64,000 nucleotides of DNA from SW4 sp042466115 (GCF_042466115.1 NZ_JAXHBQ010000001.1:2604001-2668000), one strand, 5' to 3'. Shown: positions 40,452 to 50,235, numbered from the stretch's first letter. Translations and numbers: made by a program. The notes: generated by a model not told the origin, from the letters alone.

Positions 40452-42026
40452 ATGACACTCCTGCCCTTTACACGGCGCGCGCTGCTGGCCGCTTCGGCTG
40501 CAACGGCGATGGCTTTGACCGCTGGCGGCGCACTGGCGCAAACCCCCGAGGATGTGTTGATCGTCGGGCAGATTGCCGAGCCCCAGGCGCTTGACCCGGC
40601 CGCGGTGACGGCCGTGAACGATTTCCGTATCCTGATGAACGTCTATGACGGGCTTGTGCGCTACAAGGACGGCACGCTTGAAGTTGAACCTGCGCTCGCG
40701 ACGGACTGGACCATTTCGGACGACGGCACCGTCTATACGTTTACCTTGCGCGAAGGTGTCACATTCCATGATGGCAGCGCCTTTGATGCCGAAGCGGTCA
40801 AGTTCAACTTTGACCGGATGCTGAACGAAGATCACCCCTATCACGACACCGGGCCTTTCCCGTTGTCGTTCTTCTTTTCCGCCGTTGAGGATGTGGCCGT
40901 GATTGATGCGCAGACCGTGCAGTTCACGCTGAACGGGCCTTATGCACCTTTCCTGTCCAACCTTGCTTATCCCACAGGCCTGATCGTTTCGCCTGCGGCG
41001 GTTGCGGAACACGGCGCTGATTTCGGCCGCAATCCGTCCGGCACAGGGCCGTTCATGTTCGGTGAATGGCGCAGTAACGAGGCCGTCGTGGTCGAAGCAA
41101 ACGCCGATTACTGGGACGGCGCGCCGGAATTGCAGACAGTTGTGTTCCGCCCGATTACTGACGCCAATACCCGCACCGCCGAAATGCTGGCAGGCGGGAT
41201 TGATCTGATGGTCGAAGTGCCACCCGTTGCGCTTTCGGAATTCGAAGGCGATGCTTACACCCTCCATGAACAGGCAGGCCCGCATGTCTGGTTCCTGATC
41301 CTGAACGCCAAGGAAGGCCCGTTTGCCGATGTGCGCGTCCGTCAGGCTGCCAACTTTGCCATCAACAAGGAAGCCATCGTCAATGACGTGCTGGAAGGCA
41401 CCGCCGAAGTTGCCGCCGGCCCGACACCCCCCGCATTTGCCTGGGCCTACAACGCCGACCTCGAACCCTATCCCTACAATCCCGACCGTGCGCGCGAGCT
41501 GATCGCCGACGCAGGGGCCGAGGGCGCGGAACTGACGTTCTATGTCACCGAGGGCGGGTCGGGCATGCTTGACCCGATCGCCATGGGCACCGCCATTCAG
41601 GCCGATCTCGAGGCCGTGGGCTTTGATGTCACCATCGAAACCTACGAATGGAACACCTTCCTTGGCAACGTGAACCCCGGTCTTGAGGGCAAGGCGGATA
41701 TGGCCGAAATGGCGTGGATGACCAACGATCCCGACACGCTGCCATTCCTTGCGCTGCGCACCGAAGCCTGGCCGGAAAACGGCGGCTTTAATTCGGGTTA
41801 CTATTCCAATCCCGAAGTGGACGCGCTGCTGGATGCCGCCCGCGTCGAAACCGATCAGGACGAACGCGCGCGCCTTTACCAGGAGATGCAAGTGATCGTG
41901 CAGGAAGATGCGCCATGGGTCTTTGTCGCCAACTGGAAACAGAACGCGGTGACATCGGACCGTGTCAGCGGCTTTACGCTTCAGCCATCGTTCTTCCTGC
42001 TGCTTGATGATGTCGTAAAGAACTAG
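40452..42026 (+). CDS. ABC transporter substrate-binding protein, peptide/nickel (SBP family 5)
   Basis: A 524-residue periplasmic binding protein. The N-terminus (TRRALLAASAATAMALTAGGALAQ) looks like a Tat-type signal. Family motifs are IGQIAEPQALDPA, YDGLVRYKDGTLEVEPALATDW, VTFHDGSAFDAEAVKFNFDRML, and GTGPFMFGEW. It probably binds peptides or ureido compounds for the adjacent permeases. GAGAGGATACCCC precedes the ATG at 40452. A hairpin between this gene and the permease may reduce downstream expression, a common arrangement where the binding protein is needed in excess. Confidence 0.94.
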   Translation: MTLLPFTRRALLAASAATAMALTAGGALAQTPEDVLIVGQIAEPQALDPAAVTAVNDFRILMNVYDGLVRYKDGTLEVEPALATDWTISDDGTVYTFTLREGVTFHDGSAFDAEAVKFNFDRMLNEDHPYHDTGPFPLSFFFSAVEDVAVIDAQTVQFTLNGPYAPFLSNLAYPTGLIVSPAAVAEHGADFGRNPSGTGPFMFGEWRSNEAVVVEANADYWDGAPELQTVVFRPITDANTRTAEMLAGGIDLMVEVPPVALSEFEGDAYTLHEQAGPHVWFLILNAKEGPFADVRVRQAANFAINKEAIVNDVLEGTAEVAAGPTPPAFAWAYNADLEPYPYNPDRARELIADAGAEGAELTFYVTEGGSGMLDPIAMGTAIQADLEAVGFDVTIETYEWNTFLGNVNPGLEGKADMAEMAWMTNDPDTLPFLALRTEAWPENGGFNSGYYSNPEVDALLDAARVETDQDERARLYQEMQVIVQEDAPWVFVANWKQNAVTSDRVSGFTLQPSFFLLLDDVVKN

Positions 42027-42038
42027 TTACGATTGCAA

Positions 42039-42063
42039 CGGCCCCTCCGCGCTGGCGGGGCCG
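42039..42063 (+). terminator. intra-operon hairpin between SBP and permease genes
   Basis: CGGCCCC (42039-42045) pairs with GGGGCCG (42057-42063), with more G-C pairs inside, 12 bp after the binding-protein stop. There is no T-run. It is likely an mRNA-stabilising or attenuating hairpin. Confidence 0.55.
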
Positions 42064-42078
42064 CGCTTTGGGGGCACC

Positions 42079-43026
42079 ATGACCGGATACATTCTGAAAC
42101 GACTGGTGTCCGCGGTGCCGGTCCTGCTGGGGATCAGCCTGATCGTGTTCGTGATCATGGCGCTGATCCCCGGCGATCCGGCCACCGCAATCCTTGGCAG
42201 TTACGCCACCCCTGAAAATGTTGAAAAACTGAACCGTGATCTGGGCCTCGATCAAGGGATGGTGCCGCGATATTTCATCTGGCTTGGCAATATGGTGCAG
42301 GGCGATTTCGGGCGCAGTTTTGCACTGAACCGCCCAGTTCTGGACGAAATTCTGGACCGGTTCGGTGCGACCCTTATCCTCGCGGGCAGCGCATTCATCA
42401 TGTGTTCGATCCTTGGGATCGCGGCGGGTGTTGTTTCGGCGGCGCGCCAATACGGGCTTGCCGACAAGGCGATCACCTTTGTTGTTTTGTTGGGCATTTC
42501 GATCCCGTCATTTTTCCTTGGGATGATGATGATCCTGATTTTCGCGGTGAAACTGAAATGGTTCCCCGTGTCGGGCATGTGGCCCATCTATGGGGATCGC
42601 AACCTTTCGGTGCTGCTTGATCATTTGTTCATGCCTGCCTTTGCCCTCGCGGTTGTTGCCACGGGCGTCATCGCGCGTCTGTCGCGCTCGGCGATGCTTG
42701 AAGTGCTGCGTCAGGATTTCATCCGCACGGCCCGCGCCAAGGGCGTGCCAGAACGCGGCGTGATCTGGCGTCATGCCCTGCGTGCGGCCATGGTCGCGAT
42801 CCTTCCGGTGCTTGGCATTCAGGCCGGCTTTGTGCTGTCCGGGGCCGTCTATATCGAGATGGTGTTCCAATGGCCCGGCGTGGGGCGGATGCTGGTCGAT
42901 GCGATCCTGAAGCGCGATATCCTGCTGGTGCAGGGTGGCGTCGTGTTCATTGCCGCTTGCTATGTGATGTTCAACATTCTGGTTGATGTGGCCCAGGCCC
43001 TGCTTGATCCAAGGATCAAGACATGA
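42079..43026 (+). CDS. ABC transporter permease (DppB-type)
   Basis: A 315-residue permease with six membrane spans. It has the OppB/DppB N-terminus (YILKRLVSAVPVLLGISLIVFVIMALIPGDPA), the EAA loop RQDFIRTARAKGVPERGVIWRHALR, and a final span ending in LVDVAQALLDPRIKT. Partner of the fused permease-ATPase that follows with a 4-bp ATGA overlap. Confidence 0.96.
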   Translation: MTGYILKRLVSAVPVLLGISLIVFVIMALIPGDPATAILGSYATPENVEKLNRDLGLDQGMVPRYFIWLGNMVQGDFGRSFALNRPVLDEILDRFGATLILAGSAFIMCSILGIAAGVVSAARQYGLADKAITFVVLLGISIPSFFLGMMMILIFAVKLKWFPVSGMWPIYGDRNLSVLLDHLFMPAFALAVVATGVIARLSRSAMLEVLRQDFIRTARAKGVPERGVIWRHALRAAMVAILPVLGIQAGFVLSGAVYIEMVFQWPGVGRMLVDAILKRDILLVQGGVVFIAACYVMFNILVDVAQALLDPRIKT

Positions 43027-44906
43027 TGGCGTTCCTGAAACTTCTGGCGCGCAATCGTCTGGCCCTTGGTGGGCTGATTGTCATGGGGGTCGTCGTCTTT
43101 GTGGCGTTGATCACGCCGATCCTGCCGCTGGCCGATCCCGATGCCACCGCCACCGCCGACCGTTTCAAGCCACCTTTCAGCGAAGGGGCAATTCTGGGCA
43201 CCGACCACCTTGGCCGTGATCTGCTGTCACGCCTGTTGTGGGGGACGCGCCTGTCGCTGGCGGTTGGGTTTGCGGCGGCGTTCATCGCAGCGACGCTGGG
43301 GGCTGCCATCGGGATCATCGCAGGGTTTTACGGTGGGCGCACCGACAACGTGATCATGCGCGGCGTCGATATGCTGATGGCCTTTCCCTATATTTTGCTG
43401 GCGCTTGCGATTGTCGCCGCCCTTGGGCCCGGCCTGCTGAATGCGCTGATTGCGGTTGCCGCCGTCAATGTGCCGTTCTTTGCGCGCAACATTCGCGGGA
43501 TTACCGTTGGCATTGCCCATCAGGAGTTTGTCGATGCCGCGCGCCTTGCCGGGATGCGCAACAGCGAGATTATCATCCGCGAAGTCCTGCCCAATGTCCT
43601 CCCCGTGATCGTGATTGCCATGTCCACGACGATTGGCTGGATGATCCTTGAAACGGCGGGGTTGTCGTTCCTTGGGCTTGGGTCGCAACCGCCGCAGGCC
43701 GATCTTGGGTCGATGCTGGGCGAGGCGCGTTCGGCACTGATCACCAATCCACATACGTCGATTGTGCCGGGGACGATGATCCTGATCATCGTCATGGCGA
43801 TTAACCTGCTGGGCGATGGCATTCGCGATGCTCTTGATCCCCGCCTCAAGTCCGGCGCCCTGTCGCGCCCGATGGCCGCTACACAGGTCGAGAGGCGCGA
43901 AAACGCACCCGCAGCGCAAACCGGTGCCCTGTTGGAAATCGCCGATCTGCGCACTGAATTTCGGGTGCGATCGCGGGTTTACAAGGCGGTGGGCGGCGTT
44001 GATCTGCACGTCGAACAGGGCGAATGTCTGGGCATCATCGGCGAAAGCGGGTCGGGGAAATCCGTGACCGCCCTAAGCGTGATGGGCCTTGTCGCTTCGC
44101 CACCCGGTGTGATCACCGGTGGGGCGGTGCATTTTGACGGGACCGATCTGATTGGCGCGCCCTATCGGCAGTTGCGCAGCCTGCGCGGGCGGCGCGTTGC
44201 ATATATTTTTCAGGATCCGCTTGCCACGCTGCACCCGCTTTACCGTGTCGGCGATCAACTGGTCGAGGCGATCCAGACCCACGAATCCGTCAGCAAATCC
44301 ACCGCCCGTGCGCGCGCCATTGACCTGCTGAAATCCGTGCGCATTCCAAACGCCGAAAACCGGATCGACAGTTTCCCGCATGAAATGTCGGGCGGGATGC
44401 GCCAGCGGGTCGGGATCGCCATGGCGCTGGCCAATGATCCTGATGTGATCATTGCCGACGAACCCACAACCGCGCTTGACGTCACCGTGCAGGCGCAAAT
44501 CCTGTCAGTCCTTAGCGATCTGCGCCGCGAACGCGGGCTGGCGATCATCTTTATCACCCACGACTTTGGCGTGGTGGGGCAGTTGTGTGATCGGGTCGCG
44601 GTGATGTATGCGGGCCGGATCGTCGAGGAAGGACCAACAGGCGAAGTCCTGCGCGCGCCGCAACATCCCTACACCAGCCGGTTGATTGATTGCGTGCCAA
44701 CGTTGGGTGGCGGGCAGCGCAAGCTTGCCGCCATTCCGGGCTTGCCGCCTGTCGTGGATCGCCTGCCTGATGGCTGTGCCTTTGCCGACCGGTGTGACAA
44801 GGCGCAGGACGTTTGCCGTGCCGCCGACATCGCGCTGGGCGAAACCGGCGAAGGGCGCAAGACACGCTGCCTGTTCCCCGAAACCACGCAAAAGGGGGCG
44901 GCATGA
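43023..44906 (+). CDS. fused ABC transporter permease (DppC-type) and ATP-binding protein (DppD-type)
   Basis: A 627-residue natural fusion. Residues ~1-280 are a DppC-like permease with the EAA loop HQEFVDAARLAGMRNSEIIIREVLPN and end LGDGIRDALDPRLK. Residues ~300-627 are a DppD-like ATPase with Walker A GESGSGKSVTALS, Walker B VIIADEPTTALDVTVQAQ, signature MSGGMRQRVGIAMAL and the C-terminal peptide-transporter domain with FADRCDKAQDVC. A linker of roughly 25 residues joins them. There is no stop or frame change between the halves. The usual Dpp system has these as two genes; similar fusions are known in proteobacteria. Confidence 0.95.
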   Translation: MMAFLKLLARNRLALGGLIVMGVVVFVALITPILPLADPDATATADRFKPPFSEGAILGTDHLGRDLLSRLLWGTRLSLAVGFAAAFIAATLGAAIGIIAGFYGGRTDNVIMRGVDMLMAFPYILLALAIVAALGPGLLNALIAVAAVNVPFFARNIRGITVGIAHQEFVDAARLAGMRNSEIIIREVLPNVLPVIVIAMSTTIGWMILETAGLSFLGLGSQPPQADLGSMLGEARSALITNPHTSIVPGTMILIIVMAINLLGDGIRDALDPRLKSGALSRPMAATQVERRENAPAAQTGALLEIADLRTEFRVRSRVYKAVGGVDLHVEQGECLGIIGESGSGKSVTALSVMGLVASPPGVITGGAVHFDGTDLIGAPYRQLRSLRGRRVAYIFQDPLATLHPLYRVGDQLVEAIQTHESVSKSTARARAIDLLKSVRIPNAENRIDSFPHEMSGGMRQRVGIAMALANDPDVIIADEPTTALDVTVQAQILSVLSDLRRERGLAIIFITHDFGVVGQLCDRVAVMYAGRIVEEGPTGEVLRAPQHPYTSRLIDCVPTLGGGQRKLAAIPGLPPVVDRLPDGCAFADRCDKAQDVCRAADIALGETGEGRKTRCLFPETTQKGAA

Positions 44907-45862
44907 GCATCGCGCTGAAGCTGACCGAACTGTCCAAAGCGTTTCCCATCGGCAAACGTCTGTTCGGCCCGCCCCGCGCGGTCGTTCACGCGGTGCAGCC
45001 GTTGACCCTGTCTGTGCAAACGGGCGAAACCCTTGGGGTCGTGGGTGAATCCGGCTGCGGGAAATCGACGCTTGCGAAAATGCTGGTCGGGCTGTTGGCC
45101 CCGACAACGGGGCACATCGAGATCGAGGGAAAGGTTCTTGATAACGCCGATCCGGCAATTTTCGGCAAGCGTATTCAGTATGTGTTCCAAGACCCGCAAA
45201 GCAGCCTGAACCCGCGCAAGACCATCGGCCAGATCATGGAGGTGCCGCTGAAAAAGCTGCACGGGATGGGGCGCGCGGACCGGGACAAACGGATCGCCGA
45301 AATCTTTGCGGCCGTGAACCTGCGCGAAGAATTTCTGGACCGTTATCCGCACGAATTTTCCGGTGGGCAGGCGCAGCGGATCGGCATCGCACGGGCCTTG
45401 GCCGCAAATGCGCGCATCCTGATTTTGGATGAACCGGTATCGGCCCTTGATGTGTCGGTGCAGGCGCAGGTGTTGAACCTGCTTGCCGACCTCAAGAAAG
45501 AATTTGGGCTGACCTATTTGTTTATCAGCCACGACTTGGCCGTTGTCGAAGCCGTGAGCGACCGTGTCGCCGTTCTCTATTTCGGGGCTATCGTCGAAGT
45601 TGGCCCCGCCCGCGAGATATTCGCCAATCCGCGCCACCCCTACACAGCCCTGCTGGCCCAAAGCGCGCCCGAAGTGGGGCGACCCATCGCAGCGCCCGAA
45701 AGCACGCAAACCGAACTTCCCGATCCGTTGTCACCCCCTAAGGGGTGCGCGTTTCATGAACGCTGCCCCCATGCCAGCGATCAGTGCCGCCAAGAGCCGC
45801 CTGTCTTGCGCGGGGATGGCACAGGGCGCGAGTTCGCCTGCTTTCATCCGCTTGGTGACTAA
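44903..45862 (+). CDS. ABC transporter ATP-binding protein (DppF-type)
   Basis: A 319-residue ATPase with Walker A GESGCGKSTLAKML, Q-loop VFQDPQSSLNPRKT, signature FSGGQAQRIGIARAL, Walker B ILILDEPVSALDVSVQAQ, H-loop FISHDLAVVEAVSDRV and the C-terminal oligopeptide domain with CAFHERCPHASDQC. Start at 44903 by the ATGA overlap with the upstream fusion; homology begins there. It forms the second nucleotide-binding half of the transporter. Confidence 0.96.
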   Translation: MSIALKLTELSKAFPIGKRLFGPPRAVVHAVQPLTLSVQTGETLGVVGESGCGKSTLAKMLVGLLAPTTGHIEIEGKVLDNADPAIFGKRIQYVFQDPQSSLNPRKTIGQIMEVPLKKLHGMGRADRDKRIAEIFAAVNLREEFLDRYPHEFSGGQAQRIGIARALAANARILILDEPVSALDVSVQAQVLNLLADLKKEFGLTYLFISHDLAVVEAVSDRVAVLYFGAIVEVGPAREIFANPRHPYTALLAQSAPEVGRPIAAPESTQTELPDPLSPPKGCAFHERCPHASDQCRQEPPVLRGDGTGREFACFHPLGD

Positions 45863-45879
45863 GCGGATCTGCCAATTCA

Positions 45880-45908
45880 CAGCCCCGCGCATCACGCGCG
45901 CGGGGCTG
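45880..45908. terminator. bidirectional terminator-like hairpin between ABC operon and katG
   Basis: CAGCCCCGCGC (45880-45890) and GCGCGGGGCTG (45898-45908) form an 11-bp G-C stem around a 7-nt loop between the two convergent stops. The downstream sequence on the plus strand is TATTGTTTATT, a moderate T-rich tail. It can serve both converging transcripts. Confidence 0.75.
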
Positions 45909-45916
45909 CGTATTGT

Positions 45917-48088
45917 TTATTGGTCGAACCGGTCCGCGTTCATCACCTTGACCCAGGCCGCGACAAAATCATGCACGAACTTTTCGGCGTTGTCGTCCTG
46001 CGCATAGACTTCGGCGTAGGCGCGCAGGATCGAGTTTGACCCAAACACCAGATCCATTCGCGTGGCTGTCCATTTGACCTTGCCGGTTGCGCGTTCACGG
46101 ATTTCATAGGTGCCGCCGTCAACCGGGTGCCAACTGAAATCCATGTCCGTCAGGTTCACAAAGAAATCAGGCGTCAGCGCGCCGACCCGATCAGTGAAAA
46201 CGCCATGCTGGGTGGCGCCGTGGTTGGTGCCCATGGCCCGCATCCCGCCCACCAGAACGGTCATTTCCTTGGCGGTCAGGCCCATGAGTTGGGTGCGATC
46301 CAGCATCAGTTCTTCAGGGCTGACCGCATAGTCCTGCTTGACCCAGTTGCGATATCCGTCTGCAAGTGGTTCCAGCGGATCAAAGGATTCTGCATCTGTC
46401 ATATCGGCGCTGGCATCACCACGGCCGGGCATGAAAGGAACAGAAACGGTGTGACCTGCCGCCTTGGCGGCTTGTTCGATCCCGACGTTGCCGGCCAGAA
46501 CGATCACGTCTGCGATGCTTGCGCCGGTATCGGCGGCGATGCCTTCCAGCACTTTCAGCACCTTTGCCAGACGGGCAGGTTCGTTGCCTTCCCAGTCCTT
46601 TTGCGGGGCCAGACGAATACGCGCGCCATTCGCACCGCCGCGCATGTCAGAGCCGCGATAGGTGCGTGCACTGTCCCATGCCGTCGACACCATCTCGGCC
46701 AGTGTCAGGCCGCTGTCGGCGATCCGCGCCTTGACGGCGTCGACATCGTAATCGCTGCGCCCTGCAGGGATCGGATCCTGCCAGATCAGGTCTTCTTGCG
46801 GCACATCGGGGCCGATATAGCGCGCCTTGGGGCCCATATCGCGGTGTGTCAGCTTGAACCATGCACGTGCGAAGGTATCGGCAAAGTAGTCCGGATCAGC
46901 CATGAAGCGTTCGCAAATCTTGCGATAGATCGGGTCAACTTTCATGGCCATATCGGCGTCTGTCATGATCGGATTGTGGCGGATGGACGGGTCGGTGGCA
47001 TCGACAGGTTTGTCTTCTTCCTTGATGTCGATGGGTTCCCATTGCTGCGCGCCGGCGGGGCTTTTGCGCAGTTCCCATTCATAGCCGAACAGCAGTTTGA
47101 AATAGCCCATGTCCCATTTCGTCGGGTTGGTCGTCCAAGCGCCTTCGATGCCGCTGCTGACGGCCTCGCTTGCCTTTTCCGTGCCGTTCGGGTTGCGCCA
47201 GCCCATGCCTTGATCTTCGACGTCTGCGGCTTCGGGTTCTGCGCCAAGCGTGTCGGCATTGCCATTCCCGTGGGCCTTGCCAACAGTGTGGCCCCCTGCG
47301 GTCAGGGCAGCGGTTTCTTCGTCGTTCATCGCCATGCGGGCGAATGTTTCGCGGACATGCAGGGCTGATTTCAGCGGATCGGGTTTGCCGTTCACGCCTT
47401 CGGGGTTCACATAGATCAGGCCCATCTGCACAGCGGCCAGCGGGTTTTCCATGGTCGCCGGATTTTCAAGATCGCCGTAACGGCCATCGCTTGCGGCCAG
47501 CCATTCCTTTTCTGCACCCCAGTAGGTATCCGTTTCGGGGTGCCAGACGTCTGCGCGCCCGAACGCAAATCCAAAGGTTTTCAACCCCATGGATTCATAG
47601 GCAATATTGCCCGCTAGGATCATCAGGTCGGCCCAGCTTAGCTTATTGCCATATTTCTTTTTGATCGGCCACAGCAGGCGGCGCGCCTTATCAAGACTGA
47701 CGTTATCGGGCCATGAATTCAGTGGCGCAAAGCGTTGCGTGCCGGTGCCACCACCACCGCGACCATCGGCAAGGCGGTATGTGCCAGCCGAGTGCCAGGC
47801 CATGCGGATCATGAAACCGCCATAGTGCCCCCAATCGGCAGGCCACCAATCCTTGCTGTCCGTCATCAAGGCATGGAGGTCTTTTTTCAACCCATCCACA
47901 TCCAGTTTCTTGACCTCTTTCGCATAGTCAAAGTCGGGGCCAAGCGGATCGGTTTTCGTGTCATGCTGGTGCAAGATGTCAAGGTTCAGCGCGTTGGGCC
48001 ACCACGCCATCACAGATGCGCTGCTGGCCGTGTTGCCGCCGTGCATGACCGGACATTTGCCCAAGGCGCCTTTGTCGTTTCCATCCAT
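45917..48088 (-). CDS. katG: catalase-peroxidase
   Basis: A 723-residue bifunctional haem enzyme that destroys hydrogen peroxide. Distal active-site MIRMAWHSAGTYR (Arg, Trp and His), the adduct region with GLIYVNPEGVNG, and proximal-His AALTAGGHTVGKAHG are present, and the C-terminal duplicated domain follows. Start by homology at MDGNDKGALGKCP with GGAG upstream; the frame extending to 48202 crosses the oxyR promoter region. Divergent from oxyR, the usual arrangement for peroxide-inducible katG. Confidence 0.97.
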   Translation of the reverse strand: MDGNDKGALGKCPVMHGGNTASSASVMAWWPNALNLDILHQHDTKTDPLGPDFDYAKEVKKLDVDGLKKDLHALMTDSKDWWPADWGHYGGFMIRMAWHSAGTYRLADGRGGGGTGTQRFAPLNSWPDNVSLDKARRLLWPIKKKYGNKLSWADLMILAGNIAYESMGLKTFGFAFGRADVWHPETDTYWGAEKEWLAASDGRYGDLENPATMENPLAAVQMGLIYVNPEGVNGKPDPLKSALHVRETFARMAMNDEETAALTAGGHTVGKAHGNGNADTLGAEPEAADVEDQGMGWRNPNGTEKASEAVSSGIEGAWTTNPTKWDMGYFKLLFGYEWELRKSPAGAQQWEPIDIKEEDKPVDATDPSIRHNPIMTDADMAMKVDPIYRKICERFMADPDYFADTFARAWFKLTHRDMGPKARYIGPDVPQEDLIWQDPIPAGRSDYDVDAVKARIADSGLTLAEMVSTAWDSARTYRGSDMRGGANGARIRLAPQKDWEGNEPARLAKVLKVLEGIAADTGASIADVIVLAGNVGIEQAAKAAGHTVSVPFMPGRGDASADMTDAESFDPLEPLADGYRNWVKQDYAVSPEELMLDRTQLMGLTAKEMTVLVGGMRAMGTNHGATQHGVFTDRVGALTPDFFVNLTDMDFSWHPVDGGTYEIRERATGKVKWTATRMDLVFGSNSILRAYAEVYAQDDNAEKFVHDFVAAWVKVMNADRFDQ

Positions 48089-48207
48089 TTTTCTGCTCCA
48101 ATCTTGGGGTTGTGATCGTGTTCCGTAGAACGGTTTCCATACAATTATAGACCGCCAGTGTGATAATGAAAAATTGCATTTTCTAATCACGGTGATAATC
48201 AAAAGCT
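48089..48207. promoter_or_regulatory. katG-oxyR divergent promoter region
   Basis: 119 bp between the divergent starts. The oxyR-proximal half is AT-rich, with spaced GATAAT and ATTATC-like dyads (for example GATAATGAAAAATTGC and TCTAATCACGG) consistent with an OxyR binding site of the ATAG-N7-CTAT type, although no perfect copy is present. An oxidised-OxyR site that both represses oxyR and activates katG is likely. This is inference from gene arrangement. Confidence 0.5.
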
Positions 48208-49152
48208 ATGATCGATATCACCATAAAGCACCTGCGCTACTTCGAGGCTTTGGCTCGTCACCGCCATTTCGGGCGTGCCGCCGAGGATTGCGGCATTTCC
48301 CAGCCCGCACTGTCCGTGCAAATGAAGGCGCTGGAGGACCTGCTTGCAACGCCGCTTGTGGAGCGTGGTGCGAAACACCTGCGACTGACAAGTTTTGGCG
48401 AAACATTTCTGGCCCGCGCCCAAGAGATATTGCAGTCGGTTGATGCGCTTGGTGATCTGGCGCGGGCCTCGCATCAACCGCTGATCGGGCGATTCAGGTT
48501 CGGGATTATCCCGACGGCCGCACCGTATTTCCTGCCCCGTTTCATTACGTGCCTGTCCCAGGATTACCCGGGGCTTGACCTGCGACCGCGCGAAGCTGTC
48601 ACCCAAAAGCTGATCGAGGGCCTTTTGGGCGGCAACCTTGACACTGCCATTGTCGCCCTGCCTGTTTCCGAGCCGTCCTTGCACGAAGAACCCCTTTTTG
48701 ACGAGGAGTTTGTGCTGGTGCGTGCCCTTGAGGATGCCGACAAACCTGTACCGAACTCCAAGTTGCTGCGCGAAATGCGGCTGCTGTTGCTAGAGGAGGG
48801 GCATTGTTTTCGCGATCAGGCCTTGTCGTATTGCGGCGCGCCATCGTCGCTGCCACGTGACCTGATGGAGGGCAGTTCGCTGTCGACACTTGTGCAGATG
48901 GTAGGCGCGGGCACCGGCGTGACGTTGATACCGGAAATGGCTGTCGCGATTGAAACACGATCGGCGGCGGTATCGGTCGCGCGGCTTTTGCCACCACGCC
49001 CATCGCGCACGATTGGCATGGTCTGGCGCAAGACAAACCCGCTGGCGGGGCAGCTTAAGGACATCGCGCAGCTGGTGTGGCAACGGTATCAGGACACAGG
49101 TCCGGCTGGCCTGCGCGGACCAACGCAAGGAACCACCGGCATGCGACGATAG
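48208..49152 (+). CDS. oxyR: LysR-family hydrogen-peroxide-inducible regulator OxyR
   Basis: A 314-residue LysR regulator. HTH: LRYFEALARHRHFGRAAEDCGISQPALSVQMKALEDLL. The effector domain has the redox cysteine in LLLLEEGHCFRDQALSYCG (both cysteines of the OxyR disulfide pair), and IPEMAVAIE near the end. The combination with divergent katG makes OxyR the best call. Oxidation of the pair would switch on katG. Confidence 0.95.
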   Translation: MIDITIKHLRYFEALARHRHFGRAAEDCGISQPALSVQMKALEDLLATPLVERGAKHLRLTSFGETFLARAQEILQSVDALGDLARASHQPLIGRFRFGIIPTAAPYFLPRFITCLSQDYPGLDLRPREAVTQKLIEGLLGGNLDTAIVALPVSEPSLHEEPLFDEEFVLVRALEDADKPVPNSKLLREMRLLLLEEGHCFRDQALSYCGAPSSLPRDLMEGSSLSTLVQMVGAGTGVTLIPEMAVAIETRSAAVSVARLLPPRPSRTIGMVWRKTNPLAGQLKDIAQLVWQRYQDTGPAGLRGPTQGTTGMRR

Positions 49153-49162
49153 CGCCTCGTTC

Positions 49163-49999
49163 CTAAATCGTTTTGCTTTGCTTGGGCAGTTTGGCTTTGT
49201 CCAAACCACTGGGTGCGGCGCTGACAAGTTGACGCTTGCGCGGAAAAACTTCGCCGCGCTTTACAAGCCACATCAGCCTGCGCAGATAGTTGCCGGCCTT
49301 GAGCCGGTAATGGGGCAACCTTTGGCGCAACGGAAATTTGACGACATCGGCAAATCCAACCCCGGTGATCTGGCTTTGGTTGTGGTCGTCGACGTGGCTT
49401 GGAAACGGTTCAATCCCGCGCAACCGGTAGTCATGAACGAAAAAGCGGCTGATCTCGTGGTCGGTTGCGCGCGTGATCGGCAGCATGGCTGGCAAAATCT
49501 TTGCCGCGGTCTCGCGTTTGATCAGATATGCTGCCGTGCCGGTTTTTGGCCCCCAGTAGGCATTCAGCCGATAGTGACCAATGTGGCCCTGCGAGATGGG
49601 AAGCTTGGCGCGAACGCAGTTCAGTTTCAGGATGTCCCAATGTGCCTGCGCGCGCAGGCCCAGGTTCAACGCCACCAGAAAGTCGTCGTGAAAAACGACA
49701 TCGTCTTCCAGCACAAGCGCGACGCCGGCCCCCGTTTCAAGAAATTCCCGCCACACGCCAAGATGTGAATGGTAACACCCGATCCCGCCCAGAAGAATGT
49801 TGCGGCCCATGTTCCGCGCAAAGGCCGGTGTGTTCATGCTGGCAAGCATTTCCGTTTCGCGCGCCACGCCGTCAACGCCTTCAAAAAGGGTGTAGTTCAG
49901 CCCCAGTGCGTTGAGTTGCGACACCATGCTTTCGCGGCGTTCAACAGCACGCGGGAGATTGATCAGCCAAATCGGGAGGTCATCAATGCGGTCCAGCAA
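49163..49999 (-). CDS. glycosyltransferase family 25 protein
   Basis: A 278-residue GT25 (LPS/procollagen-type) glycosyltransferase. PIWLINLPRAVERRESMVSQLNALG at the N-terminus, GGIGCYHSHLGVWREFLETG and the acidic VALVLEDDVVFHDDF metal/donor-binding motif are the family features. It probably adds a hexose to a surface polysaccharide. It converges with oxyR, 10 bp apart. Its start faces the TTT binding-protein gene across 236 bp that contains no supported gene. Confidence 0.93.
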   Translation of the reverse strand: MLDRIDDLPIWLINLPRAVERRESMVSQLNALGLNYTLFEGVDGVARETEMLASMNTPAFARNMGRNILLGGIGCYHSHLGVWREFLETGAGVALVLEDDVVFHDDFLVALNLGLRAQAHWDILKLNCVRAKLPISQGHIGHYRLNAYWGPKTGTAAYLIKRETAAKILPAMLPITRATDHEISRFFVHDYRLRGIEPFPSHVDDHNQSQITGVGFADVVKFPLRQRLPHYRLKAGNYLRRLMWLVKRGEVFPRKRQLVSAAPSGLDKAKLPKQSKTI

Positions 50000-50235
50000 A
50001 TCTTTCTGTCCTAAAAAATATCACGAATACCATGGCCAACTATCCAAAAAACCTGGGCCACACTGCCCGTCATGCATCAAAATGGTCTTTGCCTAATACC
50101 GTCATCCTAGCGCAACCGCGGGCATAACGCCAGAAACAGCGAAATCACCGGCGTCGTGCCAACGTTACGCCACTCATTCTTGCGCCGATTGGATTGCTCC
50201 TCTAGCGTTGTGATATTTAGCAATGAGGTATTGAT

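Noticed and set aside
40413..41891. Long minus-strand open frame (492 codons) opposite the ABC binding protein
   Set aside because: The plus-strand product has a signal sequence and SBP-5 motifs; the minus frame does not.
45880..45908. Hairpin as part of a mobile-element end
   Set aside because: It lies between two convergent stops with a T-rich flank and no target duplication; a shared terminator is the simpler reading.
48089..48207. Perfect OxyR consensus in the katG-oxyR gap
   Set aside because: Only partial ATAG/CTAT-like elements are visible; I record the region as a likely regulatory gap but not a defined site.
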